Shown here: positions 22,376 to 32,570 of the stretch, one piece after another
How positions within the stretch are numbered: the stretch's first letter is position 1
Layout: each line of letters starts with the position of its first letter
Origin: Miscanthus floridulus
Taxonomy: Eukaryota > Streptophyta > Magnoliopsida > Poales > Poaceae
Assembly (NCBI RefSeq): GCF_019320115.1
Contig: NC_089581.1
Span: forward strand, 65,976,824-66,040,823
Length of the DNA stretch: 64,000 nt
Direction: 5' to 3'
Notes under the pieces: model-generated
Databases searched by the model: none
What the model was told of the DNA's origin: nothing
The model's input: the letters and a program-made list of their open reading frames with translations, nothing else
Made by a program: the position numbers and the translations under genes

Positions 22376-22700
22376 TCAGACTATCTCGATGTACACTTCC
22401 CCATTGATCGGGGCTGCAAAGAACGCAATCAGGAACGGTAACCTCCTAAGACACGTCATGAAGTCTTCCTTTCTGATCTTTTCGTCACCATCTATGTCGA
22501 ACATCTTGAACAGCTCCAACATTTGTCAAAAGGTTACATGGTCAGATGAGTATGCCATCATGGTGGCGAAACCTGTAGCAGAGGGGCAATGGGGATTTTA
22601 CCTTATCATCAGACGGCAGCAGCATGCTTAACCGTAGGACATCAGCTAGCTGTGCCCTGGAGATCTCAGATGCTTCACCTAGAAACCTTAGTGCTAGTGA
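22376..22700 (-). pseudogene. Captured EF-hand gene fragment (C-terminal exons)
   Basis: On the minus strand, one exon encodes GEASEISRAQLADVLRLS, MLLPSDDK and ends at a GTAAAA donor. After a ~43-bp intron-like gap ending CTGCTACAG, the next exon reads MMAYSSDHVTF, stop, then QMLELFKMFDIDGDEKIRKE, DFMTCLRRLPFLIAFFAAPI and ends IEIV-stop at 22376-22378. DIDGDEKIRKED is a canonical EF-hand calcium loop with Asp in place of the usual Glu at position 12. The in-frame TGA and the location inside MULE ends show that it is non-functional captured DNA. The donor gene was not identified. Confidence 0.7.
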
Positions 22701-23279
22701 AATATACAGAGTACCAATGCATTATAGTATCCTTGGTGTCGTCTGTAAAAATTGCGAAGCACCAAGGGAGATGTGAAATTCAATCGAATTAAGGTCCATA
22801 CCCGAGGGAACGTAATCGATTCCTTAATGCTTAAATCGAAGTAGTGAAATATCTGGAAAAGGAGTTAGAAGTTCAGCAAAGAGGGAAATCCATTTAAGCT
22901 AATAGCATTTGTAGATACTGCGTCAGTACCGTCTTGCACAGAGGACTGCAATCCAGACCAAAATGAGCCCAAAAATCTTCTGCTTTCACACGTCCACTAC
23001 AATGTTTAAAGAGATCCCATGTTTAAATGGCGTTATCTATCAAGTAACCAAGAAATAATAGAATAGCATAGACTTAGTAAAGCATGACGGTTGGTTGTGA
23101 TAAAGGAATTGGCACACTGCATACAAGTACATTAATGCAAAACTTGAGCAGTTCAACTGCAAATAGAAAACTCAACTTATTAGGGGCATATTTCCTTTTA
23201 GAGGGATGGCAGATGGTCAAGCAAAAAAGGGTCAGAGCAAGTGTTCGGGAATTCATAGTTATGCATAGCCAGCCTTGTT

Positions 23280-23580
23280 ACCTTTCTAGCTTCTACTGCT
23301 CATGCCTGGCCTCTGCGCGACGAACCACGGTCTGGGGACGCTGCCCAGCGACCTGTGCGCCAAGATCTACGGCCACCGGCTGACGAGGCCGTCGCGCCGC
23401 GAGCTGGCTAGAGCGCCGGCCCGCGAGCCCACCCCGCCGTGGCTTGGCTCCACCGGGTGAGCCCCCCCCACGCCTGAGGACGTGCGCAGCTGGTGCTGGG
23501 CGCCACCGGCCGCGGGATCCTCTGCTCCATCATCCTCTCCTCCTCCTTCCATCGATCTAGGGTTTGGTTTTTTTACGGAG
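23280..23580. other. GC-rich segment of the Pack-MULE, possible second captured fragment
   Basis: A GC-rich block (about 23300-23560) stands out from its AT-rich surroundings, followed by CCATCGATCTAGGGTTTGG, which resembles a cereal 5' UTR on either strand. No domain was recognised. Confidence 0.35.
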
Positions 23581-23714
23581 AAGAACGATGCGGGAGACAG
23601 GAACGCTCGGGGCAGTTGGAGTCGGGGAGAGAAATTTTGCCTGTGCGAGTACAAGAGGGTTATTTTGGTCATATTGGGAAAAACTGACATGGTCCAAACA
23701 GTCCACTAACAGAT

Positions 23715-23847
23715 GAATAGATAAAATGAACGGTAGTGCCATTTAGGGAAGGAAATTTGAACTTGATGTCAGATAAGAAAGTTCGATTTTTTTTCATGCC
23801 AAATAAGAAAGACTGATTTGTTTCATTGCCAAATAGATAATTCTCCC
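23715..23847 (-). repeat. Right terminal inverted repeat of the Pack-MULE
   Basis: Complement of 21682-21815, ending AAATAGATAATTCTCCC. Confidence 0.85.
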
Positions 23848-24523
23848 AAAAAAATATAGACACATGAAGGTCCAAGTACAAAAAAGGAGAAGAAAAAAAA
23901 TATGAGCACATGAAGGCTCATATATTAGAAGAAAAGAGGAAGAAAGATAGCCATGTTTCAAAATAATAAGTCATAGAAATAGATCATATCTACAAAAGGA
24001 GTATAGTTTTAGTTTTAGTTTACCTTTTTCCACACACATGCACATCTTGATCTAAGAGTATGGCATTTCTCTCCTTGGATCATCGATTTGACTTTACAAC
24101 ATATGCAATACAAGTATGCTATTTTGTTTATCCCAACCTAAAGCTCCACATAAACCTTTTAGAAGTAGGAGAAAACAAAAGAAGGCAAAACATTGCTATG
24201 CCTTGGTGAGGAAGTATACACCATTGAGTGATTTGAGAGTGCCATTTGAGGAGTATAAAGTGAACTATGCTTTTTCTTGAGAAAAACTTTCAAAACTATA
24301 AGTTGCTAAGATGTGAAATTGGGAAGATGACTTTGTTTCAAGAACTGTTCCACTTTTCAATAGCCCAAGGAAACATGTTAGCTAACGCCATAAATCCCAC
24401 TTGTGTAAAGAATGTGTTGGAATAACTTTTATGTAAGCCATATATCTTAGGATGTTATGCTCATGATTACTTTTATCTCTAACTTTGCTCGGGGATGAGC
24501 AAAGGGGTAAGTGTAGGGGAGCT

Positions 24524-25779
24524 TGTTGGCGGTGCTTAACTCACATAATTAACCACCAACACTTGCATAAAATCCTAGCATACAGGCACCAAACTTAGAC
24601 ATAGGGATTTAGAACTAACAATTTCCATGAGTTTTGGTGTTTTACCATTTACAGGAGGACATGTCGAAATAACAAGGAAAACACGCCCAAATAAGCAATC
24701 ACGCAAGGCACATTTCCATCCTTCACATAGCAAAAGAGGAGAAGGCCTACTTACCTTGCAAACCTAGGCCGAACACCCACATGGCTATGCTCTAGGCCCA
24801 TCAAGCAACTGCCCCCATGAAGGCGGTGCGGGGAGGTGCTACCTAGGGTGCGGCCACACCCAGGGTGCGCCTACACCCCCCTACCACCTATCAGGCCCAC
24901 CCTTCGGGAGGTGGTACATTGATTGCACCTGAGGTTAGTTGTAGTGGGGGTTACCAAAAATACGTAGCAAACCGACCTTGGTGAAGCTATATAAGCAAGT
25001 GAAGGCCTCCTCATTTGAGAACAACTACACAGAAGAGAGGAAGATCACCAAAGCAAGAGCAAGAACAACACTACTCAATGGGCTTATGCCCTAGCTAACT
25101 CTAGAAGAGAAATAGGAAGAGATGTGAGGGAAGAATTCAGGGGAAGAAGTGTCGGGCTTGTCGGTAACCTTCCCCGCAAGTTACTCGGTGAACAACGGCT
25201 TTGTACCTCCATGAGTATTTAGTAAGTGTTCATGATTCTTATGATTCAAAGTCTTTGAGTAGTTAAGCTATACTTTTACTTGTTTGCGGGTTCATCGTCT
25301 GTCCCCATGGTGCATGCTCTAGTAGAGGACTCCTAATAAAGACAGATGTTCCTAGCTGACGCTAGAGTAGTAACCGATAGCGTAGATGTGGTATCTAGGC
25401 TAAAGGCTACCTTCATTTGCCTCATACTCTCTGGTTAAGGGGTAGGCGATAGGTGGTGACAGCCCTATCGGTCCCTTGTAATCCGCCACATTCGAGTATG
25501 GCGTAGAGCTATAGGCCGGAGGTGCCTGGCAGACCAGGTATAAGCCAGTGTCCGAAGTAAGCAAGTAGAAGTAGGGTCTATCTATCCTTAGACCTAAAGC
25601 CATATGAATCCTTCTCTACCCTCACCAGCTACCCTTGTGTTGTCCTTGGACAAATTAGCTAAAAGAAATACCTCTATTACTTGAGGAAATACAATACCCT
25701 GAATACTTTCGGTGAAAGCTATAATGATAATTCCGTACGCTTGCGAATTAACTTATATAGACGTTAAGAAATACCAATA
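24524..25779 (+). repeat. Gypsy LTR, left copy
   Basis: TGTTGG...CCAATA ends. The terminal CCAATA has lost the CA dinucleotide found in the right copy (CCAACA). It is preceded by internal-domain sequence and not by a target site, which makes it the shared central LTR of a former tandem. Confidence 0.85.
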
Positions 25780-25786
25780 AGCTTTC

Positions 25787-25803
25787 TAGCGCCGTTGCTA
25801 GGA
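25787..25803 (+). promoter_or_regulatory. Gypsy primer-binding site
   Basis: TAGCGCCGTTGCTAGGA starts eight bases after the LTR end. The GCGCCGTTGCC-type sequence is the usual primer site of Athila/Tat elements. Confidence 0.65.
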
Positions 25804-25899
25804 AATGGTTGCTATTTTCTTAGAACCTAATTCAACCTCGTATATGTACCTTTTCTTTTTTTTATAAAAAACAAAAATATCTTCTTTTATCTTTCCACC

Positions 25900-26178
25900 A
25901 TGAAGCCTACACCAATTCAAAATCCCTCCGCTTCAAAGGGGGAGTTCCATGATCCACCACCAAAACCAACCCTCCATTCTGGTTGTGAACTCCACCCTGG
26001 CTTAATAGCCATAGTTCGGGCACATCCCTTCTCTGGGCTAGAAAACGAAAACCCTTGCTATCACATGCGAGAGTTCGAGGAAATGTGTTCGTGCCTAAGC
26101 ATTTCAGGCATGACACAAGAAACCTTAAGGTGGAAATTGTTTCCCTTTTCTCTCACGGCAAAGGTGAAACAATGGTAG
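25900..26178 (+). pseudogene. Gypsy gag N-terminal remnant
   Basis: The frame begins MKPTPIQNPSASKGEFHDPP and includes GLENENPCYHMREFEEMCSC and GMTQETLRWKLFPFSLTAKV. This is the retrotransposon gag signature of Athila/Tat-type elements (ENPYxHLxxFEExC, LRWKLFPFSL). The frame stops at KQW, where the conserved gag domain normally continues, so the gene is truncated. Confidence 0.75.
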
Positions 26179-26555
26179 GCACATGCCATAGGAAGTACGA
26201 ATGGGGATTAGGATGAACTTAAATACAAGTTTTGCCTGGCATTTTTCCCATGTCTCGTATTGGCTCTCTACCAAGGGCAATCCTCGATTTTGAGTAGAAT
26301 GAGGAGTCTATAGGTACAGCCCAGTCTAGGTTTTCAAGGTTAATACATGTTGGCCCAGACTTGTCTTTACTTGACGGTGTATTGTTGTGTCTCTTTTGTT
26401 CGGGTATTGACATAAATGATGACCTATGCCTAGACATAACTACTGGAGGCTAGTTTACACACAAACCCATGACAGAACAAGTAAAATTCCTCAAAAACAT
26501 CTTAGAAAGTCACACTTCTTCCGTCTTGAACCCTAGAACCCTCTAGGCAAAAGTC

Positions 26556-27118
26556 ATGTCGAGTGTCGAGGAGTCTTCATTAGTCAAATCCAAACATATG
26601 CTATCCATAGGGTCGATTCATGAGCCCTCACCTGAACCACAAACACCGAAGGAAAGAGTAATTCATCCTTCAGAGTTCCCCATTGAATTCGAGGATTATG
26701 GCCATACCTCAAAGTTATCATGGCACGAAAAGCATACAAAAGAAGTTTCCCCTAGAGCGGAACCATCACAAGAATTGTTAATGGAGGTGAAACATTCTTC
26801 CAAAGCAATTCAGATTCTTTCACCTTCCATGACCATGCCTTGTTTGTTAAGGGGGACTATTGTAGAAGCCATGTATAACCCCACAGTTGGGACCAGTATC
26901 ATATCAGAATTCCTAGCGAGAAACATTTCGGGTAACATGTCGCTAGCCCTGACCAAAAAACTCTTCAAAAGTCCTTTGGGACTATTTTTCTAGTGTTGTG
27001 GGATCACCAGCGCCGTGGTAGTCTTAATTGACAAAATTGAGATTTTCATAGATTTCCACATCTTTGCCATCCTTGAGTTCAATCTTCTCATAGGCTACCC
27101 GTTGGACAAACTTTTTTA
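26556..27118 (+). pseudogene. Gypsy gag-pro remnant with retropepsin-like segment
   Basis: An open frame of 145 codons (26556-26993) ends SLALTKKLFKSPLGLFF. Just past its stop, in broken frame, comes EIFIDFHIFAILEFNLLIGY-like sequence, resembling the region around the protease of these elements. The stop and frame change between the parts mark it as decayed. Confidence 0.5.
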
Positions 27119-27239
27119 AGAAAAATATCCCCACGGAAGACTTAGTGAAAAGTTAGGAACAACTACTTCTGCCACTCCTATCCCTTGTCCCAAAAATCCA
27201 AGGGCAAAGCAGCAACCCAACCATAACCCATTCGAGGAG

Positions 27240-27680
27240 GTGAAGTTCATATCCCCATTCGTTTCACCTAAGCTTGCTTATGAAACTGAACGTCCTTTAC
27301 CATCCAAACTCAAACCCAAATCATGTCCCTCTGGCCATCAAAACGTTGTTCTTGATAGTGGTCGAGATTCAACATTGATCCTACACGAAAACTTTTATGC
27401 CATGGGCATTCCTACAGCATCGACTCTAGAGACCAAGGAAATGAATTCCACAGACGAGCATGAAAGCTTCTCATTAAAGACCCCTCATGTTTCATGCTCA
27501 CTTTTGGAATCTCTAGAGTTCATTTTGCTGAAAACCACGTGCACCTACGAGGATCCCAACCTTCTTCTAATTTTCGTTCACAAACTTTTTAGGAGGATGG
27601 TTGTGGATGCTTACGTTTATCATCAGTTTTGCAAAACCCATAGTTGTACTGTGGAGCTCACCTTGCTGCTTGACCGATAA
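27240..27680 (+). pseudogene. Family-specific ORF of the gypsy element, unidentified
   Basis: A 146-codon frame contains PSGHQNVVLDSGRDSTLILH and RRMVVDAYVYHQFCKTHSCT, VELTLLLD. The wording resembles ORFs carried by non-autonomous grass gypsy families, but the function is unknown and I see no catalytic motif. It may be the C-terminal part of the gag-pro protein after a frameshift. Confidence 0.5.
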
Positions 27681-30419
27681 TGCTAAATGCTTGGTGGTGA
27701 AGTTGGGAACTAAACCACCATTGTTAGCTGCAAGATGAAGTTCCCACGGTCAAGCTTAAGACCATTAATTAAGCACTTTCGGGAGATACCCTGGATTATT
27801 ATGAAACTAATAATAATAATAATATTTCTTGTTAATAAAAGCAAGAACATGTTTTCAAATTAGTATGCACCTTCGGGTATTCTTGGTTGCTAACCCTTTC
27901 AGGTTAAGAACAAGAAGAACAAAGGACATGCGATGCTCGAGAACATAGGAGCTACATCAACTATACACTCTGATAGTCTTTGGTGATGGAACACATTCGA
28001 AGGAAGACCCCCGACATTGCACACTTGACTTTTACACAAAAGTCCAAGTGTGGGGGAGGGTGGTGAAAATCTCACAACAAAGTTCCATCCACACCAAAGG
28101 CCACCTTGGTAAAAAAGAAAAGAAGAAGAAGAAAAACATATATGATAAAAATGAGGAGAGAAGGAGCTGCAAGACAGGTGCTCCTATTCTAAGACCTTTG
28201 CTACTGCCATCAAGGCCCATGGTCCAATCGCACTATCTGTGTGTGTGGCCTAGCCTTGTTGCTCGCCTGAGATAGACCACATCTGATAAAGCCGACGTGC
28301 AAAACTCTATCCATATATGCTACAGGTAAGTACACTTAGGTATGCAAAGGTAATAATTGTTCACCAACTCTTTTGCTCATGTTTATCTCCATGAGAATAC
28401 AACTCAGTCATGCTAGTCCATACTTCCTTAGTTTATGACATTTGCTCTGGTTTGGATGTATTCACTAGTGGTACATCCATAGGCTTTTTAAATTAAGCAT
28501 GGTGCTTAGGTTAAAATAGCCTTCTTTAATCAAAATTTAACATGGCGTTGAATTTTGGTTAATGAACTTTGAGTTACTATCATAAACAATGGAAGTATTT
28601 TTTTATGGAGACGAACCAAGGCTAAGTATACACTGTAAATTTTTATATTAGCCTTGCTTGAGTTATGCTTTAATATAAAGTTGGGAGAACAACTAAAAAT
28701 AATAATATAATAATAAAATAAATAATAATAATAAAAATAATAAGATGATTTATGCTTCCTAGTGTTCAAACTAGCAGAGCCCTTATTTTGTCTCCACCTT
28801 AGTTTCTTTTTGTTTGAATAAAATAGGTACAAGAATAAGTGTGGGGGAGATCTCTCGAGCATAATACACATCCGAGATCTCCCACCTACATGTTGCACAA
28901 ACCTCAGACGATTCATCATGTAGAAGGATAAGACAGATAGCATCAGAAAGGATTGGCTAAACCTTTGGTTTAAGCCAAACCACATCTAAACCCCTTAACT
29001 TCTTCCTTTACAATGATAGTTTGTGCAACAAATCCCTCAACTCTCCCCAAATTTTGAAGTTTAAAACATTGAATAAATTAAAAATGTAAAACAAATGTCG
29101 CTCCACCTCCATGCAAATTTATAAACCACACTTCATTCAAATTCCAAAAGTGACATTTTCGTAACATCTTTAAAATAGAAGCTTGCATAAAGTTTGTTCC
29201 ATATACATACACTTATGCTTGTGGGAAAATATCATAATAGGACAATCATGTTGACTAAGTTATTGTGAGGAGTGATATAGTTCTGACGTAGAAATCCTAC
29301 CGTTTCTATTCAAAGCACTTTGAGAATTTGTTTTGATAAAAAAATGTTATAAAACCATAGTATCACATACTCCTCAATTGGTGAGCAATTTCCTACCAAA
29401 GCCAAATATGACATCTTGCAAGTTTTAAGCCTTCCACATACGTTGCTTGTTACTATATTGAGTTTGATCAAGTCTTATTGAACCTTGTTGAGAGGTTTAT
29501 CATGCTTCCAAGATCAAGATCACATACACCCACATATATGTGCTGCTCCAACAATGGGAGTACGCAAAAACATGCTTCCATCCACCACAAATTCTGCTCC
29601 TACACAAGGAGTAGGAAAAAATATGTTTGTAGGCAAATACTCCATGTTCTAAAAGATAGTGATCTCTCTAAATATGTGGTTTAGAAGAAGAGACATGGGC
29701 TATGCAAAAAGCTTTAAAAATATGAACACATGAAGGTCCAAGTAAAAAATATGGACACATGAAGGTCCAAGTACAAAAAAGGAGAAGAAAAAACATATGA
29801 GCACATGAAGGCTCATGTATTAGAAGAAAAAGAGAAAGAAAGATAGCCATGTTTCAAAATAACAAGTTATAGAAAGAGATCATATCTACAAAAGGAGTAT
29901 AGTTTTAGTTTTAGTTTACCTTTTTCCACACACATGCACATCTTGATCTAAGAGTATGGCATTTCTCTCCTTGGATCATTGATTTGACTTTACAACATAT
30001 GCAATACAAGTATGCTATTTTGTTTATCCCAACCTAAAGCTCCACATAAACCTTTTAGAAGTAGGAGAAAACAAAAGAAGGCAAAACATTGCTATGCCTC
30101 GGTGAGGAAGTATACACCATTGAGTGATTTGAGAGTGCCATTTGAGGAGTATAAAGTGAACTATGCTTTTTATTGAGAAAAACTTTCAAAACTCTAAGTT
30201 GCTAAGATGTGAAATTGGGAAGATGACTTTGTTTCGAGAACTGTTCCACTTTTCAATAGCCCAAGGAAACATGTTAGCTAACACCATAAATCCCACTTGT
30301 GTAAAGAATGTGTTGGAATAACTTTTATGTAAGCCATATATCTTAGGATGTTATGCTCATGATTACTTTTATCTCTAACTTTGCTCGGGGATGAGCAAAG
30401 GGGTAAGTGTGGGGGAGCT
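27681..30419 (+). other. Non-coding 3' internal region of the gypsy element with recurrent purine tracts
   Basis: No protein signature was found. AAGTGTGGGGGAG recurs at about 28047, 28837 and 30405, the last serving as the polypurine tract before the 3' LTR. An AAT/ATA-rich low-complexity patch lies at about 28696-28744. The part 29605-30419 is duplicated at 21535-24523. Confidence 0.6.
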
Positions 30420-31663
30420 TGTTGGCGGTGCTTAACTCACATAATTAACCACCAACACTTGCATTAAATCCTAGCATACAGGCACCAAACTTAGACATAG
30501 GCTTTAGAACTTATGATTTCCATGAGTTTTGGTGGTTTACCATTTACAAGAGGACATGGCATAATAATAAGGAAAACACACCCAAATACGAAATCATGCA
30601 AGGCGCATTTCTATCCTTCACATAGCAAAAGAGGAGAAGGCCTACTTATTTCTCAAACCTAGGCCGAACACCCACGTGGCTACGCTCCAGGCCCATCAAG
30701 CAACTACCCATGTGAAGGCGGTGCGGGGAGGCGCCACCCAGGGTGTGGCCGTACCAAACATACGCCCGCACCGCCCTACCGCCTATCGAGCCCACCCTTT
30801 AGGAGGTGGTACATTGATTGCACCTGAGGTCGATTGCGGTGGGGGTTACCAAAAATACATAGCAAACCGACCGTGGTGAAGCTATATAAGCAAGGGGAGG
30901 CCTCCTCATTTGAGAACAACAACACACAAATAGCACCAAAGCAAGAGCAAGAGCAACACTACTCAATGGGCTTATGCCCTAGCTAGCTCTAGAAGAGAAA
31001 TAGGGAGAGATGTGAGGGAAGAGTTTGGGGAAGAAGTGCAGGGCTTGTTGGTAACCTTCCCCTGCTAGTTACTCGGCAAACATCAGCTTTGTACCTCCAC
31101 GGGTATTTAGTGTTCATGATTCTTATGATTCAAAGTCTTTGAGTAGTTAAGCTATACTTTTACTTATTTGCGGGTTCATCATTCGTCCTCATGGTGGATG
31201 CTCTAGTAGAGGACTCTTGATAAAGATGAATGTTCCTAGGTGACGCAAGATTAGTAGTCGATAGCGTAGACGTGGTGTCTAGGCTAGAGGCTACCTTCGT
31301 TTGCCTTGTACTCTTCAGTTGAGGGGTAGGCGGTAGGTGGTAACATCCTTGTCCATCCTTTGTAATCCCCCACGTTTGAGTACGGCATAGAGCTATAGGC
31401 CAAAGGTGCCTGGCAGACTAGGTATACGATGGTGCCCAAAGTAAGCAAGTAGAAGTATGGTTTATCTATCCTTAGACCTAAAGCCATAGGAATCTTTCTC
31501 TACCCTCACCAGCTACCCTTGTGTTGTCCTTGGATGAATTAGCTAGAACAAACACCTCCGTTCCCTAAGGAAATACGATACCCTAAATACTTTCGATGAA
31601 AGCTACAATGGTAATTCCATACGCTTGTGGATTAACTTCTATAGACGTTAAGAAATACCAACA
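30420..31663 (+). repeat. Gypsy LTR, right copy
   Basis: Starts TGTTGGCGGTGC right after AAGTGTGGGGGAGCT and ends ATACCAACA. The sequence then enters an F-box pseudogene without transition, so this is the true right edge of the element. Confidence 0.88.
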
Positions 31664-32400
31664 CACCACTAGGCCTATGAATTCTCCTACATGTGTTTCC
31701 CTCCATATCCACAGCAAGTATCTGAGAGTACCCATCTGAGTACCCCATAATGTGTAGAAAACCATTAAGAAACACACTTGCTGATCTAAAACATGTCACC
31801 TTAGTACCTTGGCCCCATTCAGATTGCTTATAGATCATGTTGTAGTTTGAGATGAGTAGATCTCCGCACCTACACACTCACCCTTCTCCTCCACATATTG
31901 AATCACATGGAAGTGCGAGGAGGCTATCGGATCAAACCCCAAGTGAGACTCACAACCCTTATGGATGCTAGGCGGTGGTACCTTAAATTTCTAGGTTGCT
32001 GGATTACAGACGACATAGCGGTATCTAGCAGTAGCCCTAAGGCACCAGCAAAGGATGAGGTCGTTGCAGCAATCTGAGATAGCTACATTGTCAATGAGGA
32101 AGGGCCAAAAGGACAAGTCGGGGCGTTCACCGGTGCCACTAGTGAAGTTTTGATTGCCGTTCTTGGTGTCGTAGAAGAAGTTGGCCACAGTCTGGGGCAG
32201 CACCTTACGGTTGTTGGAGATGGGGCACTTCTAGGAGCGACAGACACATTTGTAGCAGCACAAGGAGTGGGACAAGAGGCGATGGAGAATGTCAAGAAGG
32301 TGATCGTCTGTGAGACTGGCCACTGCGTTCCTCTGGTTGGGGGCCTCCTCTATTTCAAAGAGCCTACGATTGTCAATGTGTAGTAGGATAAGAGCTTCCT
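31664..32400 (-). pseudogene. F-box protein pseudogene, C-terminus removed by a gypsy LTR
   Basis: On the minus strand the frame reads NAVASLTDDHLLDILHRLLS and HSLCCYKCVCRS followed by TAG (32231-32233) where the F-box normally has the Trp of RSW. It continues through VLPQTVANFFYDTKNG, CCNDLILCWCLRATARYRYV and VCNPAT followed by TAG (31991-31993). After a frame change comes CFRSASVFLNGFLHIMGYSD and ILAVDMEGNTCRRIHRP. These are the F-box and F-box-associated segments of the large grass F-box family. It breaks off at the gypsy LTR end at 31663. Active F-box proteins recruit substrates to SCF ubiquitin ligases; this copy cannot encode one. Confidence 0.85.
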
Positions 32401-32479
32401 TACTAATGAGATCTAAAGAGGAAAATAATCTGAGAAAGATCCATTAGTGAAGTGCCAAAGCATACCCTTGCCTTTGGAT

Positions 32480-32570
32480 CTGGCGGTGGCACGGCACGAG
32501 GTGTGCAATGGTTCACACAAATTGCAAGAGGAATAATACACCGGCCATGTGGGAGGTGGCAGCGGCGCAG
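32480..32570 (-). repeat. First unit of a ~75-bp tandem repeat upstream of the F-box pseudogene
   Basis: GGTGGCACGGCACGAGG, TGTGCAATGGTTCACAC and GAATAATACACCGGCC recur as GGTGGCAGCGGCGC(gap)GAGGC, ATGCAATGGTTCACAT and GAATGATACACCAACC when the LTR insertion at 32571-39389 is skipped. The LTR thus landed in the second unit of a tandem pair. Confidence 0.65.

Larger units (their letters stand above)
21682..23847. mobile_element. Pack-MULE, 2166 bp, with perfect 9-bp TSD AAAAAAATA
   Basis: Inverted ends of about 130 bp (GAGAGAATTATCTATTTGGC on the left, complement of GGGAGAATTATCTATTTGGC on the right) stay alignable to the GGCACTACCGTCCATT region. The nonamer AAAAAAATA is present at 21673-21681 and 23848-23856. 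An empty version of the site is present in the paralogous copy near 29743-29760. No transposase was found. The interior carries a minus-strand EF-hand gene fragment and a GC-rich segment near 23300-23560. Confidence 0.93.
21535..24523 (+). mobile_element. Extra internal-domain tail of an Athila/Tat-like gypsy element, split by a Pack-MULE
   Basis: The stretch 21535-21681 plus 23848-24523 is a close copy of 29605-30419, the sequence just before the 3' LTR of the adjacent gypsy element. It ends in the same AAGTGTAGGGGAGCT purine tract before an LTR. It is non-coding. Its position to the left of the first LTR implies a former LTR-internal-LTR-internal-LTR tandem. Confidence 0.8.
24524..31663 (+). 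mobile_element. Athila/Tat-like Ty3-gypsy element, decayed, lacking RT and integrase
   Basis: Two related LTRs (24524-25779 and 30420-31663), each starting TGTTGGCGGTGC and ending CCAATA or CCAACA, flank about 4.6 kb. Just inside the first LTR, CTAGCGCCGTTGCTAGGA is a primer-binding-site match of the Athila/Tat type. The interior has gag and protease-like remnants but no reverse transcriptase or integrase. The LTRs differ at many positions, so the copy is old. It may be a non-autonomous family. Confidence 0.8.

Noticed and set aside
28530..28985. 151-codon minus-strand frame with many Tyr/Phe
   Set aside because: Generated by AAT/ATA low-complexity sequence in the gypsy non-coding region.
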